Source: an uncultured Actinomycetes bacterium (GTDB lineage Bacteria; Actinomycetota; Acidimicrobiia; Acidimicrobiales; RAAP-2). From it: DNA of 45,349 nucleotides. Shown here piece after piece: positions 25,923 through 34,292 of this stretch (position 1 is its first letter; each line of letters starts with the position of its first letter). The DNA lies in NCBI GenBank assembly GCA_903875425.1, contig CAIQWC010000032.1:1-45349 (forward strand), read 5' to 3'. The notes under the pieces were generated by a model, which was given only the letters and a program-made list of their open reading frames with translations, did no database searches and was not told where the DNA came from. Both the position numbers and the translations under genes were made by a program.

Positions 25923-26852
25923 ATGGCTGAAACTCACCCACACAACCGACAAATTATGGGAGTCGACTCTATCGATCTGCTCGAGAGTCAGGCGATTTTT
26001 ATTCTTCGCGAAGTAGCCGCTGAGTGTGAACGCCCCGTCCTTCTCTTTTCAGGGGGTAAGGACTCAGCGGTGTTACTACATCTCGCTGTCAAGGCCTTTG
26101 CTCCTGGCAAATTACCCTTCCCCGTCATGCACGTCGACACCGGACACAACTTTCAAGAGGTACTCGACTATCGCGACGAGCGTGTGGCTGAACTTGGGGA
26201 GCGTCTGATCGTTGCTTCAGTTCAAGAAAGTATCGACAACGGTCGCGTCTTAGACCCTGGCCCTGGGGGTATGCGTAACCGCCTCCAGACCACGACTTTG
26301 CTTGATGCAATTCAGTCGAACAACTTTGACGCGGCCTTTGGCGGTGCTCGACGCGACGAAGATAAAGCTCGTGCCAAAGAGCGGGTTTTGAGTTTCCGCG
26401 ACGCCTTTGGCCAGTGGGACCCTCGGGCTCAGCGACCCGAACTCTGGCAGCTTTACCAAGGCAAGGTGAATCCGGGTGAACACCTGCGCTGCTTCCCGCT
26501 ATCTGACTGGACTGAACTCGATATCTGGCGCTACATCGAGCGCGAGAACGTTGCCTTACCGACTATCTACTTTGCTCACGAGCGTGACGTCATCGAGCGT
26601 GACGGTATGTTGTTGGCACTCAGTGAGTGGGTCTCCCCACGTGACGGCGAGAGTATCCGCCGCGAAACCGTACGTTTCCGTACCGTTGGCGACGCTACCT
26701 GCACTGGCGCTGTGTTGTCGGACGCCACCAGTTTTGAACAAATCATTCTAGAAGTTGCGGGATCGAGAATTTCGGAACGAGGCGCCACTCGCGCTGATGA
26801 CCGCTTTAGCGAGTCAGCTATGGAAGATCGTAAGCGGGAGGGTTACTTCTAG
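25923..26852 (+). CDS. cysD: Sulfate adenylyltransferase subunit 2
   Basis: The small catalytic subunit of ATP sulfurylase, which makes APS from sulfate and ATP together with CysN. PP-loop motif LLFSGGKDSAVLLHLA is near residue 40. FPVMHVDTGHNF, GARRDEDKARAKER and the C-terminal RKREGYF are typical. I use ATG 25923; ATG 25893 lies inside the inverted repeat and gives an N-terminus unlike the family. Neither has a ribosome site. The stop overlaps the GTG of cysN by one base (TAGTG), so the pair is coupled. Confidence 0.93.
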   Translation: MAETHPHNRQIMGVDSIDLLESQAIFILREVAAECERPVLLFSGGKDSAVLLHLAVKAFAPGKLPFPVMHVDTGHNFQEVLDYRDERVAELGERLIVASVQESIDNGRVLDPGPGGMRNRLQTTTLLDAIQSNNFDAAFGGARRDEDKARAKERVLSFRDAFGQWDPRAQRPELWQLYQGKVNPGEHLRCFPLSDWTELDIWRYIERENVALPTIYFAHERDVIERDGMLLALSEWVSPRDGESIRRETVRFRTVGDATCTGAVLSDATSFEQIILEVAGSRISERGATRADDRFSESAMEDRKREGYF

Positions 26853-28144
26853 TGACGACGCAAGCCCCTGAAGACCTCGTTAAGTTACTCCGTTTTGCAA
26901 CCGTGGGCTCCGTCGATGATGGTAAATCTACGGTCATCGGTCGCCTACTCTTCGATACGAAGCAACTCTTTGATGACCAAGTCGATGCGGTAGCGAGCGC
27001 TTCGCGAAACCGTGGTGTTGGAGAAATGGACTTGAGTTTCATCACCGATGGCCTGCGTGCTGAGCGCGAGCAGGGCATCACCATTGACGTGGCCTATCGC
27101 TATGCCTCCACCCCGAAGCGCAAGTTCGTCATCGCCGATTGTCCCGGCCACGTTCAGTACACCTCCAATATGGCCACCGGTGCATCGACGGCAGACCTCG
27201 CGCTCGTGGTGGTTGATGCCACGGCTGGCGTCAAAGAACAGACGCGTCGCCACCTCTGCATTGCAGCTTTGCTTGGCGTCCGCCAAATTATTGTCTGTGC
27301 CAACAAGATGGATCTTGTCGATTGGGACCAAGGTGCCTATGACCGAGTCGTCACTGAAATCGAGAGCTTGGCCAAGCGTCTCCATATCGCCTCAGCCCTC
27401 GTGGTGCCCATCTCGGCACTGCTCGGCGACAACGTGGTGGAAGCCTCCACTGCGGCTCCTTACTACGACGGCCCGACAGTTCTTGAGGCCTTAGAAGCAG
27501 CTCCCGCGGGTGAATGGGCCGGAGCCCATGGGGGTAACGAAGATGCCGCAACGCGCTTACCGGTGCAATGGATTCTTCGCCAACCCGGCGGTGGCCGGAC
27601 CTATGCCGGAATGGTTGATGGCGCACCACTCAGCGTAGGAGAAGCCGTAACGGTATTGCCTGCGGGACTCTCGACCACCGTAAAAGCCATCGCTACCCCT
27701 GCTGGTCCGGTAGAGATTGCCCAGGTGGGAATTTCTGTAGCGGTTGATTTAGCCGATGACTTCGACGTTTCACGTGGTGACATCATCGTGGGATCAGATG
27801 ATCTCCCCACCGTCACCTCTGAATTCGAAGCCACGCTTTGCTGGTTCAGCCTGAAGGCGTTAACCCCAGGGAGTCGTTTTCGGCTCAAGCACACCACCCG
27901 CTCCACTCCAGCAATCGTGGCGTTACTTGATTCAGTGTTGAATATCAACGAGCTCTCCCTAGAGCCAACCGCATCGTTGGAACTGAACCACATTGGGGTC
28001 GCCACCATCAAAACCGCATCGCCCTTGGCACTTGATACCTACAGTCACAACCGCATCACTGGCAGCTTCGTTTTGATCGATGAGGTCACCAACATCACGG
28101 TGGCGGCTGGCATGGTCGGCGCACCGACGCTGATCGAGCCTTAG
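26852..28144 (+). CDS. cysN: Sulfate adenylyltransferase subunit 1 (GTPase)
   Basis: The regulatory GTPase of ATP sulfurylase, an EF-Tu-like protein of 430 residues that drives APS formation with GTP. G1 GSVDDGKST, GITIDVAYRY, G3 DCPGH and G4 NKMD are present, followed by two beta-barrel domains. There is no CysC kinase domain fused at the end, which fits direct use of APS by CysH. GTG start, overlapping the cysD stop. Its stop shares four bases (TTAG) with the stop of the oppositely oriented precorrin-2 dehydrogenase gene. Confidence 0.95.
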   Translation: MTTQAPEDLVKLLRFATVGSVDDGKSTVIGRLLFDTKQLFDDQVDAVASASRNRGVGEMDLSFITDGLRAEREQGITIDVAYRYASTPKRKFVIADCPGHVQYTSNMATGASTADLALVVVDATAGVKEQTRRHLCIAALLGVRQIIVCANKMDLVDWDQGAYDRVVTEIESLAKRLHIASALVVPISALLGDNVVEASTAAPYYDGPTVLEALEAAPAGEWAGAHGGNEDAATRLPVQWILRQPGGGRTYAGMVDGAPLSVGEAVTVLPAGLSTTVKAIATPAGPVEIAQVGISVAVDLADDFDVSRGDIIVGSDDLPTVTSEFEATLCWFSLKALTPGSRFRLKHTTRSTPAIVALLDSVLNINELSLEPTASLELNHIGVATIKTASPLALDTYSHNRITGSFVLIDEVTNITVAAGMVGAPTLIEP

Positions 28145-28686
28145 TCTTCGAGTAAATCGGCGACAAGCTGTCGCCAATCGATATCTTCTGTTGACTCGCC
28201 CGAGGCGTGCACCGTTTCTCGCAAGGCGCGTAAGGCCGTGGCGGCTTCTGCAGTATTGGCTGGCAGCGCTGCCTCTACGCGGTCTCTGATGGCCTGAGCG
28301 AGAGCAGGAGAGGATCCGTTACTCGAGACCGCTACCGTGACCTCGCCGCGCGACGCAGTGGCACAGAAGTAGAAATCACAGCGTTCGGGGTCATCAACGC
28401 AGTTGATCAAGATGCCGCGACGTCTTGCTTCGCCGATTAGGTCGTCGTTGATCGTGGCGTCACCCGTGGCCGAGATGATCAGCAGTTTGTTGTCGAAGTC
28501 TGAGAAAACTACGGGTCGTTCGAGCAGCTCATAGAGGCCTTCAGGTGCTGGGGTGCGCTGCTCGGTGGTCACCATGGTGACCAACGCCCCATCATCGATG
28601 AGCTGTTGGGCTTTTCGCTTCCCGATGACGCCACAGCCAATAACGAGGACGTGTCGATCCTTGAGTTTGATGGCTAGGGGGATCAC
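28141..28686 (-). CDS. Precorrin-2 dehydrogenase / sirohydrochlorin ferrochelatase-like
   Basis: A 181-residue protein like the N-terminal part of CysG (Met8p fold). The NAD loop VIGCGVIGKRKA follows the start, and INCVDDPERCDFYFCA and VAVSSNGSSPALA are family blocks. It oxidises precorrin-2 to sirohydrochlorin and may insert iron, finishing siroheme for sulfite reductase. Its ATG overlaps the end of the methyltransferase gene (four bases), placing it last in the sir-cobA operon. It converges with cysN with a four-base overlap. Confidence 0.9.
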   Translation of the reverse strand: MIPLAIKLKDRHVLVIGCGVIGKRKAQQLIDDGALVTMVTTEQRTPAPEGLYELLERPVVFSDFDNKLLIISATGDATINDDLIGEARRRGILINCVDDPERCDFYFCATASRGEVTVAVSSNGSSPALAQAIRDRVEAALPANTAEAATALRALRETVHASGESTEDIDWRQLVADLLED

Positions 28687-29414
28687 GCGAGTTCGGCGCC
28701 TGCTACCACTTCGGCGTCGTTGAGATCGAGGGCGGCTACGGCACCAATGACGAGAGCCGCAGGGTTCAGAATCTCGGTGTCACCGAGTTCGTCGAGGCGG
28801 CATCGAAGAACTCGCTGGGCTGGCGTTGACGCTGACTCAATGGCGGCAACCGGGGTGCTGGGGCTCAGGCCACCGCTCATGAGTTGCCTCGCAATGGCGC
28901 CTCGGTTGGCGACACCCATGAGGACCACCAAGGTGATCTGGCCATTGGCTAAGCGCGAATAATCGACCGCGTCGTCGCCCAAGGTGTGGCCGGTGATGAC
29001 ACAAACACCCCGAGAGACACCACGGTGGGTGACCGGGATGCCAGCAGCCAAGGGGGCCGCAAAGGCCGAGGTGATGCCAGGGACAACTTCGGTGTGGATC
29101 CCCGCACTCCGCAGGGCAGCGAGTTCTTCGCCTCCGCGACCAAAGACAAAGGGATCGCCGCCTTTTAGGCGAACCACGCGATCAAATCGCTGACCCAGCG
29201 AGATCAACAGGTCATTGATGAGCGCTTGGTTGTGACTGCCTCCAGGGCGTTTTCCCACATCAATACGCTCTGCGTCAGCCGGGGCTAACGCGAGTACCTC
29301 ATCGTCGACGAGTCGGTCATAGACCACAACTTGTGCACGGCTGAGCAGCTTGGCTGCTCGAAGCGTTAGGAGATCAACGCTACCCGGTCCCGCTCCGACG
29401 AGAAAGACGCTCAC
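28683..29414 (-). CDS. cobA: Uroporphyrinogen-III C-methyltransferase
   Basis: SUMT methylates uroporphyrinogen III at C-2 and C-7 with S-adenosylmethionine to give precorrin-2 for siroheme. The 243 residues show VGAGPGSVDLLTLRA, VVYDRLV, RLKGGDPFVFGRGGEE and PVTHRG, all diagnostic of this family. The ATG overlaps the sir stop (ATGA) and its own stop overlaps the next start, so sir, cobA and the dehydrogenase are one operon. Confidence 0.93.
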   Translation of the reverse strand: MSVFLVGAGPGSVDLLTLRAAKLLSRAQVVVYDRLVDDEVLALAPADAERIDVGKRPGGSHNQALINDLLISLGQRFDRVVRLKGGDPFVFGRGGEELAALRSAGIHTEVVPGITSAFAAPLAAGIPVTHRGVSRGVCVITGHTLGDDAVDYSRLANGQITLVVLMGVANRGAIARQLMSGGLSPSTPVAAIESASTPAQRVLRCRLDELGDTEILNPAALVIGAVAALDLNDAEVVAGAELA

Positions 29415-31069
29415 GCTGAACCCACCCGCGCCAGGAATTCACCGAAGCGCTCATCGTCATGGCTCTCCTCACGCCAGCGTTTCAGAAGGGGATGTAGTAC
29501 GCCAGGAATATCTTCGAACTTGACCTTTTCTTGGTGCAAGGTGGCCAGGCGGTCTCCGTTGGGACCGCCGCCGACGTAGAGGTCGTAGGTGGTTTTTGTA
29601 CGCCCCACAATCCCAACCTCGGCGACTGCTGGTCGGGCACAGCCGTTAGGGCAGCCGGTCATACGTAGCTGCAGTGGTCGAGATTGCATGCCGAGGTCGC
29701 TGAGCTCAGTTTCGATGAGGCCGATCATTTCAGGTAATCGACGCTCAGACTCGGTAAGTGCCTGCGAGCAGGTTGGTAGCGCCGGACAAGCCAAGGAGGA
29801 ACGCACGAGGCTCGAGAGTTCAGAAACGGGGATGACGTGGTGCTCAGCAAGCACAGCATCGATAGCACTACGGTCCGATGCGTCAATACCGGTGATGAGG
29901 ATGTCCTGGAGAGCGGTCAGCGTGAAGCTCACGTCAAAGCGCTCCGCGATGCTCTTTAAGGCAGCCTTCGGCGATGCGGTCGCGCCGTCGCGTAGGCGAC
30001 CAGATAGGACGGGGACTCCTAGTGTCCACGTTGCGTCACTGAGCTCATTCCAGCCCAGGTGATCGTCGGCTTCGCCGAGGCGCTCCATGCTGATCGGGTC
30101 GCGTAAACCACTGTCGAGCCGCGCAGCGACTTCGCGACGGAACTGCTCGAGGCCGAGGTCGCTGACGATGTACTTCATCCGCGCGCGCCTGCGGTCGCTG
30201 CGGTCCCCGAGATCACGGTACGTCACCACCACGGCCTGAATGACCCTTTCGAGCTCATCGTCAAGGACAAAGGTGAGGGGTTCGGCTAAGCGAGCGAAGG
30301 TGTCTAGATTGGCGTAGCTGCGGCCTAAGCCTCCGCCGACAACGAGGTGGTAGCCCGGGCCGAGCTCGGGGTGAATGGCAGGAATAATGCCGAGGTCCTG
30401 GGCGTACACGTCGATGCAGTTCTCCGTGGAGCTCGCGACGCCAATCTTGAATTTACGAGGTAGGTAGGTCTCCCCGTAGAGGTCACGTTCGGGTTCGTAC
30501 TCACCACTCGCGGCAAGGTCTCCATCGACAAATACTTCCCACCAAGCTTTGGTATTGGGTCGAAAGGCTAGGGCGAGGCGTTCGGGTAACTGGCGAAGTA
30601 TGGGCGACACCGAGTGGTCGTGGAGCGGGCAGGACACAACGTTTCGAACCACGTCCCCACACGCGCCGAACGAGGTCATGAGTCGCTGGTGGAGCTCTGA
30701 GGCTAAGGGGCGTAGGCCGCCCTTGCGCACGCCGTGGAATTGAATGGCTTGGCGAGTGGTGAGACGCAGTGAACCGTCAGCAAGGGTGTCGGCCACGCCG
30801 TCGAGGGCGAGCCACTGCTGGGGCGAAAGGCGTCCACCAGGAATCACGACTCGGATCATGAAGCTGTAATCGAGAGGTTCTTTGGCCAAAGTTCGCTCTC
30901 GGCGCACATCGCGGTCGTCTTGTGAGTAGATCCCGTGGAACTTGAGGAGTTGCTCGCTCTCACCGGAAAAGTTGGGGGCGTCGTTGGCTAACTCGGACCC
31001 AATCGGGCCTCGTAGCTGGCGGCTCTGGGCTTTAAACCCTTCGACGTCGGTCAGGATGATTTCAGGCAA
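29411..31069 (-). CDS. sir: Ferredoxin-type sulfite reductase (siroheme)
   Basis: A 552-residue nitrite/sulfite reductase that takes sulfite to sulfide in six-electron steps in the cytoplasm. Cluster and siroheme cysteines are near 427/433 (CPALPTC) and 472/476 (TGCPNGC). FHGIYSQDDRD and RNVVSCPLHDH match the region of the Tyr-Cys link known in actinobacterial SirA/NirA. The CPALPTC form and the sulfur neighbours favour sulfite over nitrite. Translation starts at TTG 31069, with AGGAG six bases before it at 31076-31080. It leads the operon with the two siroheme genes. Confidence 0.92.
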   Translation of the reverse strand: MPEIILTDVEGFKAQSRQLRGPIGSELANDAPNFSGESEQLLKFHGIYSQDDRDVRRERTLAKEPLDYSFMIRVVIPGGRLSPQQWLALDGVADTLADGSLRLTTRQAIQFHGVRKGGLRPLASELHQRLMTSFGACGDVVRNVVSCPLHDHSVSPILRQLPERLALAFRPNTKAWWEVFVDGDLAASGEYEPERDLYGETYLPRKFKIGVASSTENCIDVYAQDLGIIPAIHPELGPGYHLVVGGGLGRSYANLDTFARLAEPLTFVLDDELERVIQAVVVTYRDLGDRSDRRRARMKYIVSDLGLEQFRREVAARLDSGLRDPISMERLGEADDHLGWNELSDATWTLGVPVLSGRLRDGATASPKAALKSIAERFDVSFTLTALQDILITGIDASDRSAIDAVLAEHHVIPVSELSSLVRSSLACPALPTCSQALTESERRLPEMIGLIETELSDLGMQSRPLQLRMTGCPNGCARPAVAEVGIVGRTKTTYDLYVGGGPNGDRLATLHQEKVKFEDIPGVLHPLLKRWREESHDDERFGEFLARVGSA

Positions 31070-31277
31070 GGCGATCTCCTAGGTGTAATCATGACCTATC
31101 TTATCGGGTTTTAAGAAAGCCCTAAAACAACGGGATCTACGGCCATTGGCGCGAGGAGTACCTGACCGGTGAGCGTGGTCCAAGCCCGGACGGTCACGGC
31201 TGATCAAGCACATCAGCCACGCTTGCGAGACCCAAGATGGTCGATCGCTGCTTGTGTATCAAAACTACGTAGGGACA

Positions 31278-31311
31278 AAAGAAACGGAGCCCCGAAGGGC
31301 TCCGTTTCTTT
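31278..31311 (-). terminator. Intrinsic terminator of peroxiredoxin gene
   Basis: A perfect 15-bp stem with a four-base loop; on the minus strand the loop is TTCG, the stable tetraloop type, and the stem ends in TTTCTTTTG. It lies 32 bp past the peroxiredoxin stop. The rest of 31082-31342 shows no gene. Confidence 0.85.
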
Positions 31312-31342
31312 CAATACTGTGCCAGCGTGTGCTGGCGAGTTG

Positions 31343-31828
31343 CTAGAGAGCGGCGAGCACGTTCTCGGCGCCGGACATTTCAATACCTGCCGGGTTCTCC
31401 TCGATGAAGAGCTTCGAGACGACACCGTCTTCAATGATGATGGCGAAGCGCTGTGAACGGGTGCCGAGACCGAAACCACTTCCATCCATTTCAAGGCCAA
31501 GCGCCTTGGTGAAGGCTCCGTTGCCGTCAGGCAACATGGTGATGCCATCGCCAACGTTTTGGTCCTTAGCCCACGCGCTCATCACGAAGGGGTCGTTAAC
31601 CGATAGGCAAGCAATCGTGGTGACGCCCTTAGCTCGCAAATCTTCATTACGCAGCACGAAACTTGGGAGGTGGTAGTCAGAGCAGGTAGGGGTGAACGCG
31701 CCAGGGACTGCGAAGAGGACGGCTTTGCCAGTTCCAAGTACTTCAGCGGTAGAGAGGGTCGTAGGACCCGACTCGGTGAAGATAGTTAAATCGACATTGG
31801 GGATTTTGTCTCCAACATTGATACTCAT
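31343..31828 (-). CDS. Peroxiredoxin, Prx5 subfamily
   Basis: A 161-residue thiol peroxidase that removes hydrogen peroxide and alkyl hydroperoxides. The peroxidatic Cys is in PGAFTPTCS near residue 49; VNDPFVMSAWAK and FGLGTRSQRFA are subfamily blocks. The closing segment ENVLAAL is typical of short Prx5 proteins, which are reduced by glutathione, mycothiol or thioredoxin systems. AAGGAG six bases before the ATG is a strong ribosome site. Its terminator lies downstream at 31278-31311. Confidence 0.92.
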   Translation of the reverse strand: MSINVGDKIPNVDLTIFTESGPTTLSTAEVLGTGKAVLFAVPGAFTPTCSDYHLPSFVLRNEDLRAKGVTTIACLSVNDPFVMSAWAKDQNVGDGITMLPDGNGAFTKALGLEMDGSGFGLGTRSQRFAIIIEDGVVSKLFIEENPAGIEMSGAENVLAAL

Positions 31829-31906
31829 GAATACTCCTTAGATTTTGGGAATGTTTTTCTATAGTAGCGGAGCACTTTCGATAGTGCACTTGGGGCTTCG
31901 GGGTCC

Positions 31907-31912
31907 TAGTGT
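31907..31912 (+). promoter_or_regulatory. Leaderless-type -10 box of metallophosphoesterase gene
   Basis: TAGTGT is followed by seven bases and ATG 31920. It also supports choosing this start over the more upstream in-frame ATG at 31845. Confidence 0.4.
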
Positions 31913-31919
31913 TTTGCCC

Positions 31920-32720
31920 ATGCGAATCATGCTCCTCGGGGATACCCATAGAAATGAGGCTTTTGCGCGGAAGGCTTTTGAGCACGCCCGGCGACTCGAT
32001 TGTGAGGAAATTATCCAGTTAGGCGACTTTGGCTTTGGCTGGAATTGGTTACCGTTGACGGACACCTTGGCGATATGTCGCTTTTCTGCCGCCATTTCTC
32101 TACTCGTCGAGGAGTTCGGGATTGCATTCAGCTTCATCGACGGAAACCACGAGAACTTCGATCGACTCGTCGACCATCCCCTTGGCGTTGATGGTCGGCG
32201 TGAAGTGGCGCCGGGAGTTTGGCATATGCCCCGGGGTTATCGCTTTGAGCGCGATTCAGTCAGCTTTCTAACGTGTGGGGGAGCGGTCAGTGTGGATCGA
32301 CTCGCGCGTACTGAGTCGGTTTCATGGTGGGCGGCCGAAGCCGTTACGCCCGCCGATGTCACCGCATGTGGTAGCGATGCAGTCGACATCCTCTTAACGC
32401 ATGATGCTCCGATAACGTCAGCATTTTTCGAGAACGTGAGCACGACGGGATATGGAATCCAAGCCGATGTCGACGTACTACGAAACAAGATCTTGCTCGA
32501 AACCATACTGACCGTTACGCAACCAACGCTCACGGTTCATGGGCATGTACACCGCCACTTCGTTCAAGATCTAGGTTCGGGTCGTCGCATGATCGCTTTG
32601 GCTCACGATCGAGCAGCCCTTCACCGAGCAGCGCTAGTTCTCGACACTCGCCTCGATGGTTGGGTTGAATTCCTTAACAAACCGCTACGTACTGTGCGTA
32701 GTGCTGAAAAGGCGCAGTGA
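31920..32720 (+). CDS. Metallophosphoesterase (calcineurin-like)
   Basis: A 266-residue phosphoesterase with the two-metal motifs in order: LLGDTH, LGDFGFGWNW, DGNHENF, LLTHDAP and VHGHVHRHF. These ligate Fe/Mn/Zn ions for hydrolysis of phosphomono- or diesters; substrate is unknown. ATG 31920 is chosen because the first motif begins three residues later and a promoter-like box precedes it. It lies 22 bp before the pyruvate kinase gene, which has its own similar box. Confidence 0.87.
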   Translation: MRIMLLGDTHRNEAFARKAFEHARRLDCEEIIQLGDFGFGWNWLPLTDTLAICRFSAAISLLVEEFGIAFSFIDGNHENFDRLVDHPLGVDGRREVAPGVWHMPRGYRFERDSVSFLTCGGAVSVDRLARTESVSWWAAEAVTPADVTACGSDAVDILLTHDAPITSAFFENVSTTGYGIQADVDVLRNKILLETILTVTQPTLTVHGHVHRHFVQDLGSGRRMIALAHDRAALHRAALVLDTRLDGWVEFLNKPLRTVRSAEKAQ

Positions 32721-32728
32721 TGAACCGA

Positions 32729-32734
32729 TAGTGT
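32729..32734 (+). promoter_or_regulatory. Leaderless-type -10 box of pyruvate kinase gene
   Basis: TAGTGT lies eight bases before ATG 32743, the same hexamer as at 31907. No ribosome site. Confidence 0.4.
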
Positions 32735-32742
32735 AGTTAGGT

Positions 32743-34254
32743 ATGAACGCTGAAGGAATTACTGATCACAGTCCAAGTACCGCCTTCCTTCGCGATGCGG
32801 CTTCGCGAGGCGATTTTCGCGCCCTGAAAGAGCGTCGTACCCGCATCGTGGCTACTATTGGACCTTCATCATCTGACCCTGAAACGCTCAAAGCGATGGC
32901 TGCTGCGGGACTTGATGTTGCGCGCGTCTCGTTCTCTCATGGCTCGATCGACGAGGCCATCGAACGTATCCGCACCATTCGTAAGGCTATTCCTGGAATT
33001 GCGATTCTGGCTGACCTACCCGGCCCCAAGGTGCGGACCACCCCCTTTGGTGAGCGCGGAGCCTTTCTTGAAGAGGGTCAAGAACTTGCTCTCGCAGTTG
33101 CGGCCTTGGCTCCGTCGTCTGACGCCACGTGTATCGGCGTAGAAACTGAGCAAGGTTTTGGAGAACTCGAAGTTGATGATCGTATTATTTTTGGCGACGG
33201 CGGCGTGGTGCTCAGCGTTGTCACGCCCGGAAGCGATCGCGTTCTCGCTCGCGTCGTTACTTCAGGGACTTTGCATGGCAAACCCGGCGTCACCGTACCG
33301 TCGCGCTCAATGAGTTTGGCGGCACCGACTGAAGAAGATCTTGAGCGAGTAAAAGCCCTCGTGGCTGAAGAAGTTGAAGTCATCGCGATTTCCTTTGTAC
33401 GTTTCCCTGAAGACGTCATCAAGGTCCGTGATGCTTGCGGCCATCTCCCCTGCCAGCTCATGGCCAAGATTGAGACCAAAGAGGCGATCGACAACCTCGA
33501 AGAGATTGTCAAAGTCGCCGACGCCGTAATGGTTGCGCGAGGTGACCTCGGTGTTCGCATGCCCATCGAGGAGATTCCCTCGCTCCAGAAGCGTATTATT
33601 CGCGCTGGTATTCGCTACGCGAAACCGGTCGTAACGGCAACACAGATGCTCGAGTCCATGATTCACGCCACCACACCGACGCGGGCCGAAGTCACCGATG
33701 TGGCCAACGCAGTCTTTGATGGAACCTCTGCCGTAATGCTGTCGGCAGAAACGGCGATCGGCGAACACCCGGCACTGGTCATCGAAACGATGGCTCGGGT
33801 TCTTCACCGTGCTGAACAAGACTTTCCCTACTTCGAGTGGGGGGCAAGCCTGGGAGTCCAGCAAGTCTCTGGTGATCGAGCATCGTCGCTTCGTATCACG
33901 GCTGCAATTTCAGGAGCTGCATGGCGGGCCGCCATCGAAGAAGGCGCGGCGGCCATTATCGCGTGCTCTTCATCGGGTACGACCGTCCGATCTATTTGCC
34001 GATTTCGCCCCGCAATCCCGATCGTGGCGGTGACCGCGAATGAGTATCGAGCTCGTCAGCTTCGAACCTCATGGGGGGTCTCGAAGGTGTTGATCGATGA
34101 TTCCGAGGACGAGCGTGAACTAGCGAATACCGCGATGTCCTACCTTCGCGCCGAGGGAAAGGTCAGGGTGGGCGATGTCGTCGTGGTGCTGGCCGGTTCC
34201 CGGCATACCTCTTCGCCCGTCACCGACACCGTTCGCTTAATTCGCGTTGAGTAG
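32743..34254 (+). CDS. pyk: Pyruvate kinase
   Basis: Pyruvate kinase makes ATP and pyruvate from phosphoenolpyruvate and ADP, the last step of glycolysis. The 503 residues show RIVATIGPSS, RVSFSHGS, DLPGPKVR, the catalytic MAKIETKEA, MVARGDLGV and PVVTATQMLESM. An extra N-terminal segment of about 30 residues precedes the usual start of the fold. The C-terminal allosteric domain is complete, ending in VTDTVRLIRVE. A -10-like box eight bases upstream suggests a leaderless transcript. Confidence 0.96.
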   Translation: MNAEGITDHSPSTAFLRDAASRGDFRALKERRTRIVATIGPSSSDPETLKAMAAAGLDVARVSFSHGSIDEAIERIRTIRKAIPGIAILADLPGPKVRTTPFGERGAFLEEGQELALAVAALAPSSDATCIGVETEQGFGELEVDDRIIFGDGGVVLSVVTPGSDRVLARVVTSGTLHGKPGVTVPSRSMSLAAPTEEDLERVKALVAEEVEVIAISFVRFPEDVIKVRDACGHLPCQLMAKIETKEAIDNLEEIVKVADAVMVARGDLGVRMPIEEIPSLQKRIIRAGIRYAKPVVTATQMLESMIHATTPTRAEVTDVANAVFDGTSAVMLSAETAIGEHPALVIETMARVLHRAEQDFPYFEWGASLGVQQVSGDRASSLRITAAISGAAWRAAIEEGAAAIIACSSSGTTVRSICRFRPAIPIVAVTANEYRARQLRTSWGVSKVLIDDSEDERELANTAMSYLRAEGKVRVGDVVVVLAGSRHTSSPVTDTVRLIRVE

Positions 34255-34280
34255 CGCTCAACATCAGGCCGCTCGCCCGG

Positions 34281-34286
34281 TATCGT
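34281..34286 (+). promoter_or_regulatory. Leaderless-type -10 box of lysS
   Basis: TATCGT lies six bases before ATG 34293. No ribosome site. Confidence 0.45.
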
Positions 34287-34292
34287 GTACTG